From positions 1-64,000 of the forward strand of contig NZ_CP111062.1 in assembly GCF_026250525.1 (NCBI RefSeq): DNA of 64,000 nucleotides, written 5' to 3'. Position 1 is the first letter of the stretch. The number at the start of each line of letters is the position of its first letter. The position numbers and the translations under genes were made by a program. Shown here piece after piece: positions 1 to 9,736 of this stretch. The notes beneath the pieces were generated by a model. That model searched no databases, was not told the origin of the DNA, and saw nothing but the letters and a program-made list of their open reading frames with translations. This DNA is from Chondrinema litorale. GTDB lineage: Bacteria; Bacteroidota; Bacteroidia; Cytophagales; Flammeovirgaceae.

Positions 1-353
1 AGAAAAGTTATTTTTTCTTTAGAAAAAATATAATAAAAATATAATCGAAATTTGGATTGGTGTAGAGGTTTATAGCGTTTCGATTGCCATAAAAAAAATG
101 ATATCAGGATGCATTGTTTAAAGTAATAAGATAATTAAAGTCGATCATTGATCTAATGTGCAAAATCAGTTTTAGATAGTGGAGAATATGAATTGTATAC
201 TGGAACTTATAGGGTTAGATTAGTAATGTATTTAGTCATGCAATAGACATATTTTAAACTAACCGGACTCCAAAATCCCCAGAGATATTTTTTTATCCGA
301 ATTGTTTTCAACTTAGAATTATAAAAAAATCCCGGCTTTTGCCGGGATTTAAA
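1..353. other. Intergenic region, left window edge
   Basis: No credible coding frame is visible. The right end holds the hairpin that terminates the leftward RadC-like gene. The rest is AT-rich DNA in which I see nothing recognisable. Confidence 0.6.
324..350 (-). terminator. Rho-independent terminator of the RadC-like gene
   Basis: A 10-bp perfect stem (327-336 pairing with 341-350, arms AAATCCCGGC and GCCGGGATTT) with a 4-nt loop is followed on the minus strand by a run of T (324-330 read in reverse). It sits directly after the stop codon of the leftward gene ending at 354. Confidence 0.85.
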
Positions 354-818
354 TTATAATAACCCGGAGTCAAGAAAAGAGAAGTAATTTTCTTCTGTTA
401 GAATAATATGATCGAGTACAGCAATATCAAGCAGCTTACCAGCTTCTTTGATTTTATTTGTTAAATTTATATCAGCTTGGCTAGGATTAGTGTTGGAGCT
501 CGGATGATTATGGCAAAGTACTAATGATACAGAAGAACTTTTTAGCGCTGCAATAAAGATTGTTTTAGGATCAGCCACAGTACCAGAAATGCCACCATTA
601 GAAACAGTGTAAATACCCAATACTTTGTTAGCACGGTTGAGTAATAGAATTTTAAAACTTTCAACAAAGCCAAGTTGTCCAGGTTCCCAGTGTTTTCTTA
701 AGATTTCAGCTGCAGAAGCAGAAGAAGTAATGGTAGGTCTTTTACTAGCTGGAACTTTTGAGGAATAAGATATTTTAACTTCAGCTACATAATTAGGATC
801 AAATTTTTTGTAAGACAT
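354..818 (-). CDS. RadC-like JAB/MPN domain protein (short form)
   Basis: 154 residues. The JAMM metal-site signature is intact: H103 and H105 in LCHNHPSS, then S113 and D116 in NPSQAD, with E53 upstream. This is the C-terminal JAB domain of the RadC family; the N-terminal helix-hairpin-helix of full-length RadC (about 220 residues) is absent. Short JAB proteins of this kind are common in Bacteroidota, often next to mobile or accessory DNA. The family has the fold of a zinc-dependent protease or deubiquitinase, but the cellular role of RadC-like proteins is unsettled; a link to DNA repair or mobile elements is historical. The gene stands alone with its own terminator. Family call is firm, function is not. 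Confidence 0.85.
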   Translation of the reverse strand: MSYKKFDPNYVAEVKISYSSKVPASKRPTITSSASAAEILRKHWEPGQLGFVESFKILLLNRANKVLGIYTVSNGGISGTVADPKTIFIAALKSSSVSLVLCHNHPSSNTNPSQADINLTNKIKEAGKLLDIAVLDHIILTEENYFSFLDSGLL

Positions 819-1443
819 GATTGTAAGAATTTGAATGAAACAAAAATTTGCTTCATTTTTCGGTTGCAGTGTATTACTGCAAGCAATAGAGGATGTGGAA
901 TAAAAGGATAGAAGCTAGGCATTGAAGGGTTTATGCCGAACTACTATTGCGTAGAAATACCAAAATCGATCTTAGTTAATTTTTTGTGTTTCAAAGTCGC
1001 CTATAAGCAGTTTGAAAAATTTGATAGTTGGATAGTAGTGTGCAAATCGTTTGAGTCCATAGAAGTATGGATAGGCAATTGATTAAATGCTAGGTATACT
1101 TATTACTAATATTTTAAAGGTTATTGATTGATGATATGTGATTCAATCTGTTTTCTATAATCTTTAATAAAAAGCTACTACAACCTATCAATCATAAATT
1201 AATAATACTAAATATTTGGCATTTAATATAAATTATACATACATTTAGTACTATAAATTTATTAGAATTATGATATTTTTCTAATTAAAGTTTATGGGTT
1301 ATTCATCGATGATAAATCCTAAATATTACTCTTGAAAAGAATAGATAGCCTCTTTTTTTTAGCTTCTATTCTATTTCATAGCAAATTACACTCATTTATT
1401 TTTTCAACTACCATTTATATCAATCAACACAAAAGTTTTGAAA
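819..1443. other. Intergenic region between divergent genes
   Basis: About 625 bases between the leftward RadC-like gene and the rightward polysaccharide lyase gene. It must hold both promoters. It is AT-rich with many stops in all frames, and I could not pick a convincing promoter pair or RNA structure. Confidence 0.5.
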
Positions 1444-4400
1444 ATGAAAAACATTTCAATGAATCCACATGAGGATGGTGCCACCTCATTAAAAAATCGG
1501 TATGCTAAGGAAAAGCCTAACTATTTAATTCAAAAATCGAGTGTATTTTTACTGGCCTTATTATTTCTGAGTTTTCCTCAAGTTTTTGCTCAAAATCAAA
1601 TGGAATTTCTCGACAGGGGAGTTGTTGCAGTCCGCAAAAGTAGTAACGAAGTTTTCGTTTCGTGGCGCATGTTCGGTACAGATCCAACAGACATTGCCTT
1701 TAATCTTTATAGAGGCGGAACACTTGTAAACGCAATACCTATAACACAGTCCACCAACTATGTAGACAGTACAGTTTATAATAGCAGTTATACGGTGCGA
1801 CCTATAATTGGCGGGGTAGAACAAGCAGCTTTTGGAGCTGCTAATGTTTGGGACCAAGGCTATTTTACTCTTGATCTGCAACGACCATCTGGAGGCACTA
1901 CACCAGATGGTGTTAATTATGATTATAGCCCCAACGATTGTAGTGTTGCTGATTTAGACGGTGATGGTGACTATGAAATTATAGTGAAATGGGACCCATC
2001 TAACGCTAAAGATAACTCTCAGTCTGGTTATACAGGCAATGTATTTATTGATGCGTATACGCTAGAAGGTGAACAGTTATGGCGTATTGATTTAGGTAGA
2101 AACATAAGAGCAGGAGCGCACTACACCCAGTTTATGGTTTACGATTTAGATGGAGATGGCAAAGCAGAACTGGCCTGCAGAACTGCTGATGCCGCTATCG
2201 ATGGAGTAGGTACTATAATAGGTGATATTAATGCCGATTATCGAAATTCGAATGGGTATATCTTAAGTGGTCCGGAATATTTAACCATATTTAATGGAGA
2301 AACCGGAGCCGAAATGGCAACTACCAATTTTGAACCAGCAAGAGGTAATGTAGGTGATTGGGGAGATACTTATGGTAACAGAGTCGATCGCTTTTTGGCA
2401 GCAGTAGCTTATTTAGATGGAGTTAATCCAAGTTTGGTAATGTGTAGAGGTTATTACGAGTTAACAATGCTAGTTGCTTGGGATTGGCAAAATGGCACAC
2501 TCAGCCAGCGTTGGGTATTTGATAGCAGAGATACAGGAAACGAAGGTTATGCGCAACAAGGTGCACATAGTTTAACCGTAGGTGACGTAGATGCAGATGG
2601 CAAAGATGAAATTGTTTACGGTGCAGCTACGATTGATGATGATGGTACCGGCCTTTATTCAACTGGTTTGGGGCATGGAGATGCTTTACACTTATCAGAC
2701 ATGGACCCAGATAGAGAAGGATTAGAAGTTTTTATGGTTCATGAGAGTCCATCTAGTTATGGTGAACATGGTGTAGAAATGCATGATGCAGCCACTGGCG
2801 AAATTATTTGGAGTCGCCCTGGCGATGGTTCAGACATCGGTAGGGGAGTTGCTATGGACATAGACCCAACTTACAAAGGTTATGAAGCATGGGGTTCAAG
2901 AGGGGGTTTAAACTCTGCAACAGGTGTACAGATAAGTACCTCGAGGCCGGGACCTATGAATTTTGCTTCTTGGTGGGATGGAGACCTCATACGAGAGCTT
3001 TTAGATGGTACTACTATTAGTAAGTGGGATTATACAAACTTTACAAATAATACCCTTCTCAATGCATTTGCCTATGGTGCAGCATCCAATAACAGTACTA
3101 AAGCAACTCCAAATCTTTCTGCAGATATTTTAGGTGATTGGAGAGAAGAAGTAATTTGGCGACATCAAGACAATGACAAGCTATTGATTTTTACAACTAC
3201 CATACCTACTGAACATAAGCTTTACACACTGATGCACGATCCACAATATCGAACTGCAGTAGCATGGCAAAATGTTGGTTATAATCAACCTCCGCATCCC
3301 GGTTTTTATCTGGGTGCCGATATGGATCCAGCACCAATTCCAGATATACAATTGGTAGCAGAAACTACACCACCACCATTAGTTAATCTGGGAGTAGTAA
3401 GTAAAAATGGTGTGGTTGATTTAGATTGGCTCATTTCAGGTGCTAATGCAGATTTAGATATTTATAGAGGTATAAGTAATCTTTTTCCTACAAGTTCAAA
3501 AATAACTTCGCTTACTGCAGGAACTACTGTTTTTTCAGATACAACAGTAACCAATGGTACCGATTATTATTACTGGGTAACTACACTAGATGCTAATGGA
3601 GATACAGTAATTTCAAATGCCGCCGCCTCCTCACCAAACATCACAGAAATTACTTTAGAAGCTACTGCAGGAGATTCTTTAGTAACACTTAACTGGGAAA
3701 TCTCTGGTATTAGTGGTTCACAAATTGTTTATCGCGACGGTGATGAAGACCCTGACGGAAGAGTAAACATTGCATCATTAAATTCACTTATCAGAACCTA
3801 TACAGATACTTCTGTAGCTAATGATAGCACTTACTATTATTGGATTGAAGCATTAGATGGAGATAGTATAAGTGTAAACTCTAATATGGCCATGGCTACA
3901 CCAACCAAACCCCAAGAGCCTGTTATTATCCAAGAAAATGAAATAGGTTTTTGTAGTGTGGAGGGTACCGTAGATAGCAATAATGCAGGGTTTACTGGTG
4001 ATGGTTTTGCCAACACAGATAACGCTGTAGGAACAGGTATTGAATGGCGTATAAAAATTAATGAGAGCGGAGAGTACGAGATCTTATTTGGCTATGCCAA
4101 TGGAGCAAATGATAGACCTGGAGATTTGATTATTGATGGTGTTAATATGGGTAATGTAAGTTTGCTCCCAACGGGAGGCTGGACAACTTGGGGAACATCA
4201 GGTATTATGGTTTCGCTAGATACTGGTGAGCACGATATACGATTAGAAGCTACTACCAGTGGAGGTTTGGCTAATATAGATTACATCGGTATTAGAGGTG
4301 AAAAAGGAACTACACAAAGTGCTGCTGCCTGTGTGTATACTCCTGCTATTGCACTAACTGCGACTACTAGTTCGTCTAGTGTAGATTTAAGTTGGACAGT

Positions 4401-5880
4401 TGAGTATGCTACATTTGTCTCTCAAGAAGTTTATAAAGACTCAATGTTAGTGGCTACATTGAATGGCACAATAACAAGTTATACAGATACTGCTGTGGTA
4501 GAGGGCGATTATTATAGTTACTGGGTTAGTGGTGTTTTTGAAGATAGTACTACATTAAACTCCAATGTATTAGACTCTATTCTAGTGCCAGCTGTTCCAG
4601 AGATTATCCTAAATGCAGAAGTAAATGTAGATGAAGTTTTACTAACTTGGACACTCAAAAATACCAGCTTTCGACATCATGAAATATTTAGAGATACAGA
4701 TCCTAACCCAAGTGGCAGATCACGTGTGGGAAGTGTTAGCAATACAACTTTTTCTTTTATTGATGATACAGTAGAGCCTGATACCGTCTACTATTATTGG
4801 ATAAAAGGTATTTATAATGATGGTTCTAACCTTAATTCAAATGGAGCAGAAGCTATTATTCCTCCAACACCAACCTTATCTTTAACTGTAGTTGCTAATG
4901 ATACTGATATAACTTTAGATTGGGCAGTTCAAAATATTACTTTTGATACCATAGAGGTTTATAGAAGTTCTAGTTTAGATTCAGCGGATTTTGAGTTTAT
5001 AGCTAGTGTAACAGACACCTCTCAATCTTTTACCGATACAACTGCAACTGCTGGCAACACTTACTATTATTGGATTAAAGGAGTGACAGAAAGTAATTAT
5101 ACCTTATCTTCAAATGTGGTAGAAGTTTATCTTGATTATCAAATACTTACTGTTAAGATACAAGAAGATGAACTAGGTTTTTGTGGAGTAGACGGAAGAA
5201 TAGACCACTTAATACCTGGCTTTACTGGAAATGGCTATACCAATACTTATTATCGAAAAAATGCGAGAGTAACTTGGGCTATAGAAATTCCAATTGCTGG
5301 TAGTTACGAATTTACCTTTAGATTTCACAACGGCCTTCTTTATAAAAAACCTGCTCGCCTATATTTAAATGATAGTTTAGCCGTAGCAAATATCGGCTTT
5401 AAAGCAGAGCCAGATTGGTTACATTGGAATACGTGGAGTTTTACGATGGAATTGGCCGAAGGCACAAATTACATAGCACTAGAGTCTAGCAGTTTTAAAG
5501 GCTTACCATATCTAGATTATTTAGAAATTACAGGCTTAGGAGTAATGGCAACCTCTTGTGAATCAAGTAGTTCACAAAGACAAGTGGCTAATATACAATC
5601 AACAAATTCTGAAGAAAACTTAAATAGTGAATTAATGGTTTTCCCGAATCCGGTAAGTGCTGGTTCAGTTACTTTTAATAGCTTTTTATTTGATAATTCT
5701 GAAGTTAAAGTAGCAATTACCAATACAGAAGGCAAAAGAGTATATGTGAAAGAATTAGGTACTTTCGAAGCGGGTGAAATACATCATACATTAGATATTA
5801 CAGATTTATCATCAGGTATCTATATTCTCCAACTTCAATACAAAGATGGAATGCAAACAGTAAATTTTGTTAAACAATAA
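1444..5880 (+). CDS. Secreted rhamnogalacturonan lyase (PL11) with Fn3, CBM35-like and T9SS sorting domains
   Basis: About 1478 residues. The ATG at 1444 is preferred over the in-frame TTG at 1438. A long positively charged N-region precedes a hydrophobic segment ending FPQVFA, a signal peptide cut about residue 50. Residues about 55-640 match the PL11 rhamnogalacturonan lyase catalytic domain, an eight-bladed propeller family, including repeated DLDGDGD-type calcium sites and the PHPGFYLG end. It would cleave the rhamnogalacturonan I backbone of pectin by beta-elimination. Then come two Fn3-like repeats, a CBM35-like module (starting near QENEIGFCSVEG), three more Fn3-like repeats, a second related CBM-like module (starting near QEDELGFCGVDG) and a C-terminal sorting domain (VFPNPVSAGSV to VNFVKQ) for export by the type IX system. 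No SusCD pair is adjacent. Confidence 0.9.
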   Translation: MKNISMNPHEDGATSLKNRYAKEKPNYLIQKSSVFLLALLFLSFPQVFAQNQMEFLDRGVVAVRKSSNEVFVSWRMFGTDPTDIAFNLYRGGTLVNAIPITQSTNYVDSTVYNSSYTVRPIIGGVEQAAFGAANVWDQGYFTLDLQRPSGGTTPDGVNYDYSPNDCSVADLDGDGDYEIIVKWDPSNAKDNSQSGYTGNVFIDAYTLEGEQLWRIDLGRNIRAGAHYTQFMVYDLDGDGKAELACRTADAAIDGVGTIIGDINADYRNSNGYILSGPEYLTIFNGETGAEMATTNFEPARGNVGDWGDTYGNRVDRFLAAVAYLDGVNPSLVMCRGYYELTMLVAWDWQNGTLSQRWVFDSRDTGNEGYAQQGAHSLTVGDVDADGKDEIVYGAATIDDDGTGLYSTGLGHGDALHLSDMDPDREGLEVFMVHESPSSYGEHGVEMHDAATGEIIWSRPGDGSDIGRGVAMDIDPTYKGYEAWGSRGGLNSATGVQISTSRPGPMNFASWWDGDLIRELLDGTTISKWDYTNFTNNTLLNAFAYGAASNNSTKATPNLSADILGDWREEVIWRHQDNDKLLIFTTTIPTEHKLYTLMHDPQYRTAVAWQNVGYNQPPHPGFYLGADMDPAPIPDIQLVAETTPPPLVNLGVVSKNGVVDLDWLISGANADLDIYRGISNLFPTSSKITSLTAGTTVFSDTTVTNGTDYYYWVTTLDANGDTVISNAAASSPNITEITLEATAGDSLVTLNWEISGISGSQIVYRDGDEDPDGRVNIASLNSLIRTYTDTSVANDSTYYYWIEALDGDSISVNSNMAMATPTKPQEPVIIQENEIGFCSVEGTVDSNNAGFTGDGFANTDNAVGTGIEWRIKINESGEYEILFGYANGANDRPGDLIIDGVNMGNVSLLPTGGWTTWGTSGIMVSLDTGEHDIRLEATTSGGLANIDYIGIRGEKGTTQSAAACVYTPAIALTATTSSSSVDLSWTVEYATFVSQEVYKDSMLVATLNGTITSYTDTAVVEGDYYSYWVSGVFEDSTTLNSNVLDSILVPAVPEIILNAEVNVDEVLLTWTLKNTSFRHHEIFRDTDPNPSGRSRVGSVSNTTFSFIDDTVEPDTVYYYWIKGIYNDGSNLNSNGAEAIIPPTPTLSLTVVANDTDITLDWAVQNITFDTIEVYRSSSLDSADFEFIASVTDTSQSFTDTTATAGNTYYYWIKGVTESNYTLSSNVVEVYLDYQILTVKIQEDELGFCGVDGRIDHLIPGFTGNGYTNTYYRKNARVTWAIEIPIAGSYEFTFRFHNGLLYKKPARLYLNDSLAVANIGFKAEPDWLHWNTWSFTMELAEGTNYIALESSSFKGLPYLDYLEITGLGVMATSCESSSSQRQVANIQSTNSEENLNSELMVFPNPVSAGSVTFNSFLFDNSEVKVAITNTEGKRVYVKELGTFEAGEIHHTLDITDLSSGIYILQLQYKDGMQTVNFVKQ

Positions 5881-5886
5881 ATCTAT

Positions 5887-5927
5887 TCCTCCTTTCTAAA
5901 ACCTTGGAAAGGAGGATATTTTTTTAA
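5887..5927 (+). terminator. Terminator of the PL11 lyase gene
   Basis: A 10-bp perfect stem (5887-5896 with 5907-5916, TCCTCCTTTC / GAAAGGAGGA) with a 10-nt loop is followed by TATTTTTTTT, seven bases after the stop codon. Confidence 0.85.
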
Positions 5928-6042
5928 AACTTTCTCATTACTATATTTTAGCTTCAAACTACAAAAAGCGTATAATGAGCTATTATGTTTAATTCTTTAT
6001 TATTCCAATCGTTAAAAATCTATAATGTTTTGATTGAGTCAA

Positions 6043-7718
6043 ATTTAAGTGGCAACATGCCATAATTAGAATATCACTACCACCTTCTCCACATACAAAG
6101 TGGTCTGTATCTTAATGGCAACATGCCATAATTAGAATGTAGCATCAAACAAAAAGTTATCAATATCATTGTAATCTTAATGGCAACATGCCATAATTAG
6201 AATTCTTTTATCATTACCTGAAATAGTCGTTAATACAGAATCTTAATGGCAACATGCCATAATTAGAATAATATAAGCACTTGTATTTGCACTGCCTGCT
6301 ATCTGATCTTAATGGCAACATGCCATAATTAGAATGTCTCTAATGCCTTGTGCATTACCAGTTGCAGTAACATCTTAATGGCAACATGCCATAATTAGAA
6401 TTGGCCCGGTAAGCACAGCAAAACCAGTAAATAAAGCATCTTAATGGCAACATGCCATAATTAGAATAACTCTTTCGAAATTATCGTAAAGAGCTATCAT
6501 TTCATCTTAATGGCAACATGCCATAATTAGAATCTTCTAACAACGAGATTGTAACAGAGAATACAGTACATCTTAATGGCAACATGCCATAATTAGAATT
6601 ATTTAAAAACAGCCATTCACACAAAGAAATCACAAATCTTAATGGCAACATGCCATAATTAGAATAAATTGAAATGATCTTTAGACAAACAATCTTATTT
6701 CATCTTAATGGCAACATGCCATAATTAGAATAGTAACAAGCGCCAGAGAAAACCTCAACAGTTTAAAATCTTAATGGCAACATGCCATAATTAGAATTTT
6801 ATCAGAAAGACTAATTGATTTCGCGATAAATACATCTTAATGGCAACATGCCATAATTAGAATTAGAAAAGCCCAAATACAGGACTTTAAACCGCTTATA
6901 TCTTAATGGCAACATGCCATAATTAGAATCCCGACCGAATTAATACAAAGTCGTACAATAGTAAGATCTTAATGGCAACATGCCATAATTAGAATTGTGT
7001 TGCCGCCGTCCGAACCTGAACCAATAAAAATATCTTAATGGCAACATGCCATAATTAGAATTTATGCAAACTGGACTACATCTAATGGGTTTATATAATC
7101 TTAATGGCAACATGCCATAATTAGAATTAAAGCAAAGCCTGAGAATGGTTGCCCAAAAGTTAAATCTTAATGGCAACATGCCATAATTAGAATTGCTGCT
7201 TTTGGGCAGTATGGGTATGATGTAACAAATCTTAATGGCAACATGCCATAATTAGAATGGATTGCAATTTTCTGGGCCTGACTTAATCCCTGAGATCTTA
7301 ATGGCAACATGCCATAATTAGAATAAATTACTACTCACTAAGAGAAGTTGCTAACCTTACATCTTAATGGCAACATGCCATAATTAGAATACCAGATCAA
7401 TTTTAAATCAGACTCTGGAGATATACATCTTAATGGCAACATGCCATAATTAGAATTTTTTTATCAATTATCTCCTCAATATCTTCTACACTATCTTAAT
7501 GGCAACATGCCATAATTAGAATTCCGATCTCCAGTATGGAGCAGTTTTTAAGGCTGCCATCTTAATGGCAACATGCCATAATTAGAATGGACCATTTGTA
7601 GTATTTCCCCCACTTATTTTTGCATCTTAATGGCAACATGCCATAATTAGAATGTTTCAGCAGCATTATATATGCATGCAACAGACTCATCTTAATGGCA
7701 ACATGCCATAATTAGAAT
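6043..7718 (-). CRISPR. Type I-D CRISPR array, 26 repeats and 25 spacers
   Basis: A 30-nt repeat recurs at 6043, 6109, 6174, 6240, 6306, 6372, 6438, 6504, 6570, 6636, 6702, 6768, 6834, 6900, 6966, 7032, 7098, 7164, 7229, 7295, 7361, 7427, 7493, 7559, 7624 and 7689. Plus-strand repeats begin ATCTTAATGG, contain the dyad TGGCA-ACA-TGCCA and end ATTAGAAT. The 25 inner and right-hand repeats look identical. The leftmost has three mismatches, at repeat positions 3, 5 and 7. Of the spacers, 21 are 36 nt and four are 35 nt. The degenerate left repeat marks the trailer end, so the leader is probably on the right, next to cas2, with leftward transcription. Minus-strand repeats then end ATTAAGAT, a plausible 8-nt crRNA handle behind a GGCA/TGCC stem. 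Confidence 0.97.
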
Positions 7719-7930
7719 CCTTCAACAAAAGTAATGAAAAGCGTGTTATAGACTAGCTAGTACATATAAATAGATTTGATTTTTGCTATATTGATTGTGG
7801 ATCTCCAAAAAGGAGATTTATTTAGAGGATAGACAACTCTATTAGAGAACCTGTGCTAAATAATAAGACTAAATTTTTGAAAATCAATATGTTATTTAAA
7901 ACTAGATTTTATACATCGACAACTTCAAGT
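7719..7930 (-). promoter_or_regulatory. Probable CRISPR leader, with a Bacteroidota-type -7 motif
   Basis: This 212-bp AT-rich stretch lies between cas2 and the intact end of the array and has no gene. On the minus strand, 7733-7726 reads TACTTTTG, which fits the Bacteroidota -7 consensus TAnnTTTG, and would start transcription at about the first repeat. I see no clear -33 TTG at the right spacing, so the exact promoter is tentative. An inverted repeat, AATCTCC/GGAGATT-like (around 7800-7822), also lies here. Confidence 0.5.
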
Positions 7931-8191
7931 TTAGATAAAAGATGAAGTATTTGCTTTAATTTCTCCTAAAACTTCCTTTTTAATCCATTGCTCTGCACGT
8001 ACTGTATAAATACGAATATTATCTTTATCTTGTATTATTTCTTTTAATTCATGTTTAAGTTTTTTGAGTTCTATAACTGTAATTTCTCCTTCAAATACCG
8101 AGTTTTGAACCCAATGAAGGTATTTTCGGCAAATTTTTAATGCTTTATTCACTCTTTTTTCGTCCATATCATAACATAAAAATATATACAT
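7931..8191 (-). CDS. cas2: CRISPR-associated endoribonuclease/adaptation protein Cas2
   Basis: 86 residues. It begins MYIFLCYDMDEKR, the Cas2 ferredoxin-like start with the catalytic-type aspartate after the first beta strand, and carries the HWVQNSVFEGE segment typical of Cas2 strand 2. Cas2 forms the central dimer of the Cas1-Cas2 spacer integration complex. It is the last gene of the leftward cas operon, 27 bp after cas1, and abuts the leader. Length is normal for the family. Confidence 0.95.
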   Translation of the reverse strand: MYIFLCYDMDEKRVNKALKICRKYLHWVQNSVFEGEITVIELKKLKHELKEIIQDKDNIRIYTVRAEQWIKKEVLGEIKANTSSFI

Positions 8192-8218
8192 GTTTAAAGC
8201 AGGTTATAGTTTTAATTT

Positions 8219-9211
8219 TTACCACCACATTTTAAATGGTTGATAGGATTCAATATTTAAAACATGTTTTACTAGCTTATAGCATTCTAACAGAATAAGA
8301 CGCTTATAACTGATGTCTTTTTTCAAGATTCTATGCTTTATAGTTTCTTTTAATTTTTTATCATAAGCTTCTAAGAATTTTTTTCGAGACGCATCTTTTA
8401 AGATACAACTATTGAACTCTTTATGAAAATCTTTTTTTTGGATTACTTTTTTATTTAATAAAGAAAAAATTAGTCTATCGACTATTATTGGTTTAAAAAT
8501 TTCAGCAATGTCTAATGCTAATGAATAACGTCTTACTCCTGGTTGATGCAAAAAACTAATCATAGGATTTAGTTGGGTATGATAAAGTACATCCATACAA
8601 GTGGTATAACACATCATGTTTCCAAAGCTCAATAATGCATTTATCTCATTTTTAGGAGGTTGTTTACTTCTTCCATTCATGCTAAATGTTTTAATTATAA
8701 ATTCAAACCCTTGATAATATAGTTGTCTAATACTGCCTTCAATTCCCATTAGTGTTTGAATATCTTTGGCCTGAGATATAATTAATCTAAGTTGTTCAAT
8801 TTGCTTGATAAGCGTTTCCATTTCTTCTATACCTTTTCGTTTATAATACTGAAGGTTTTTAAGAATATTAGAAGATGCACCATCTACTAAGCTACTTGCC
8901 AAATACAGTCTTTTATTTGTATGATGATAGTGTAAGGTTTGAGCTACTTGTACTTGGCCTGCCAATAAATAGGCTTTAGGCATAAAAGAACCTGTATAGT
9001 GTTCGTAGTAATCAAAAAAGTGCAGTGGTATATGATTTTTACCAAGAAAGTTATAAAATGATGTATTTGCATCTAATTCTCCAAAACAATAAATAGACTC
9101 AATGTCATGAATGGGTAGTACTCTTCTTTGTCCAGTAGAATCTTTATATAATAAAGTGTTTTCTTTTCTTGAAACTCTTCCAGATCTTAAAATATAATAT
9201 GGTTTTTTCAT
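8219..9211 (-). CDS. cas1: CRISPR-associated integrase Cas1
   Basis: 330 residues. The metal-site residues are present: E158 in MGIEGSIRQ, H222 in FLHQPGVRRYSLALD, and D234/E237 in LDIAEIFKP. Cas1 is the transposase-like integrase that inserts new spacers at the leader-proximal repeat. The N-terminal beta domain (LRSGRVSRKENTL) and C-terminal helical domain are both complete. The sequence style resembles the Cas1 of type I-B and I-D loci. It lies 7 bp after cas4 and 27 bp before cas2, so the three adaptation genes are surely co-transcribed. Confidence 0.96.
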   Translation of the reverse strand: MKKPYYILRSGRVSRKENTLLYKDSTGQRRVLPIHDIESIYCFGELDANTSFYNFLGKNHIPLHFFDYYEHYTGSFMPKAYLLAGQVQVAQTLHYHHTNKRLYLASSLVDGASSNILKNLQYYKRKGIEEMETLIKQIEQLRLIISQAKDIQTLMGIEGSIRQLYYQGFEFIIKTFSMNGRSKQPPKNEINALLSFGNMMCYTTCMDVLYHTQLNPMISFLHQPGVRRYSLALDIAEIFKPIIVDRLIFSLLNKKVIQKKDFHKEFNSCILKDASRKKFLEAYDKKLKETIKHRILKKDISYKRLILLECYKLVKHVLNIESYQPFKMWW

Positions 9212-9218
9212 TTTGAAT

Positions 9219-9734
9219 CTAGTTTATAAGCTCGGTCACATAACAGAAATCATGAAAAGCACAGTTTTTACATATAGTTTTTTTAATAACATGTGGGCAA
9301 TGTATGTTGCTTTCTAAGTACTCTATTTCTTTTTTCCATTTTACAACTTCCTCTATTATTTGTGGATTTAACTTAAGCGTTTTTGTTTTTTTAAGTAAAG
9401 GATATTCTAAACGTGCACTGGGATCTAATATACCCATTTGTTGTAGCAACCATAGATAATAATATACTTGTGCTTCATGTGCCCATTCCATTTTATTGGA
9501 AATTTTGACCTCTAGGATAGTTTTGGTTTTTGGGTCATAATGGTCAATTTTTGCACTACCTAAATCTATTTCCTGCCATCGTTTAGCACGTTTAGAATAG
9601 GCAGTATCATGTAAAAATTTACCTTCCATAACTCTTTCAGATGTAGTTTCTAAACTTACTCCTTTCAAGATTAACCAAAGCTTTCTCTTACATATATGTA
9701 AGTAGTGAATATGTTGCGCAGTTACAGTAAGCAT
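9219..9734 (-). CDS. cas4: CRISPR-associated Cas4 nuclease
   Basis: 171 residues. The four iron-sulfur cysteines are visible: C15 (LHICKRKLW) and the C-terminal trio C155, C158 and C164 (CKNCAFHDFC). Between them lie the RecB-type nuclease motifs (DHYDPKTKTILEVKISNK, then H-x2-Q-x3-Y in AHEAQVYYYLWLL). Cas4 trims prespacers and selects the PAM side before Cas1-Cas2 integration. It starts 2 bp after the cas3 stop and ends 7 bp before cas1. Type I-D loci normally carry a cas4-cas1-cas2 block in this order. Confidence 0.95.
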   Translation of the reverse strand: MLTVTAQHIHYLHICKRKLWLILKGVSLETTSERVMEGKFLHDTAYSKRAKRWQEIDLGSAKIDHYDPKTKTILEVKISNKMEWAHEAQVYYYLWLLQQMGILDPSARLEYPLLKKTKTLKLNPQIIEEVVKWKKEIEYLESNIHCPHVIKKTICKNCAFHDFCYVTELIN

Positions 9735-9736
9735 TG

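Noticed and set aside
6940..7179. 79-codon minus-strand reading frame with repeated YGMLPLR blocks
   Set aside because: It is the CRISPR repeat translated in one frame; the periodic peptide is a by-product of the array.
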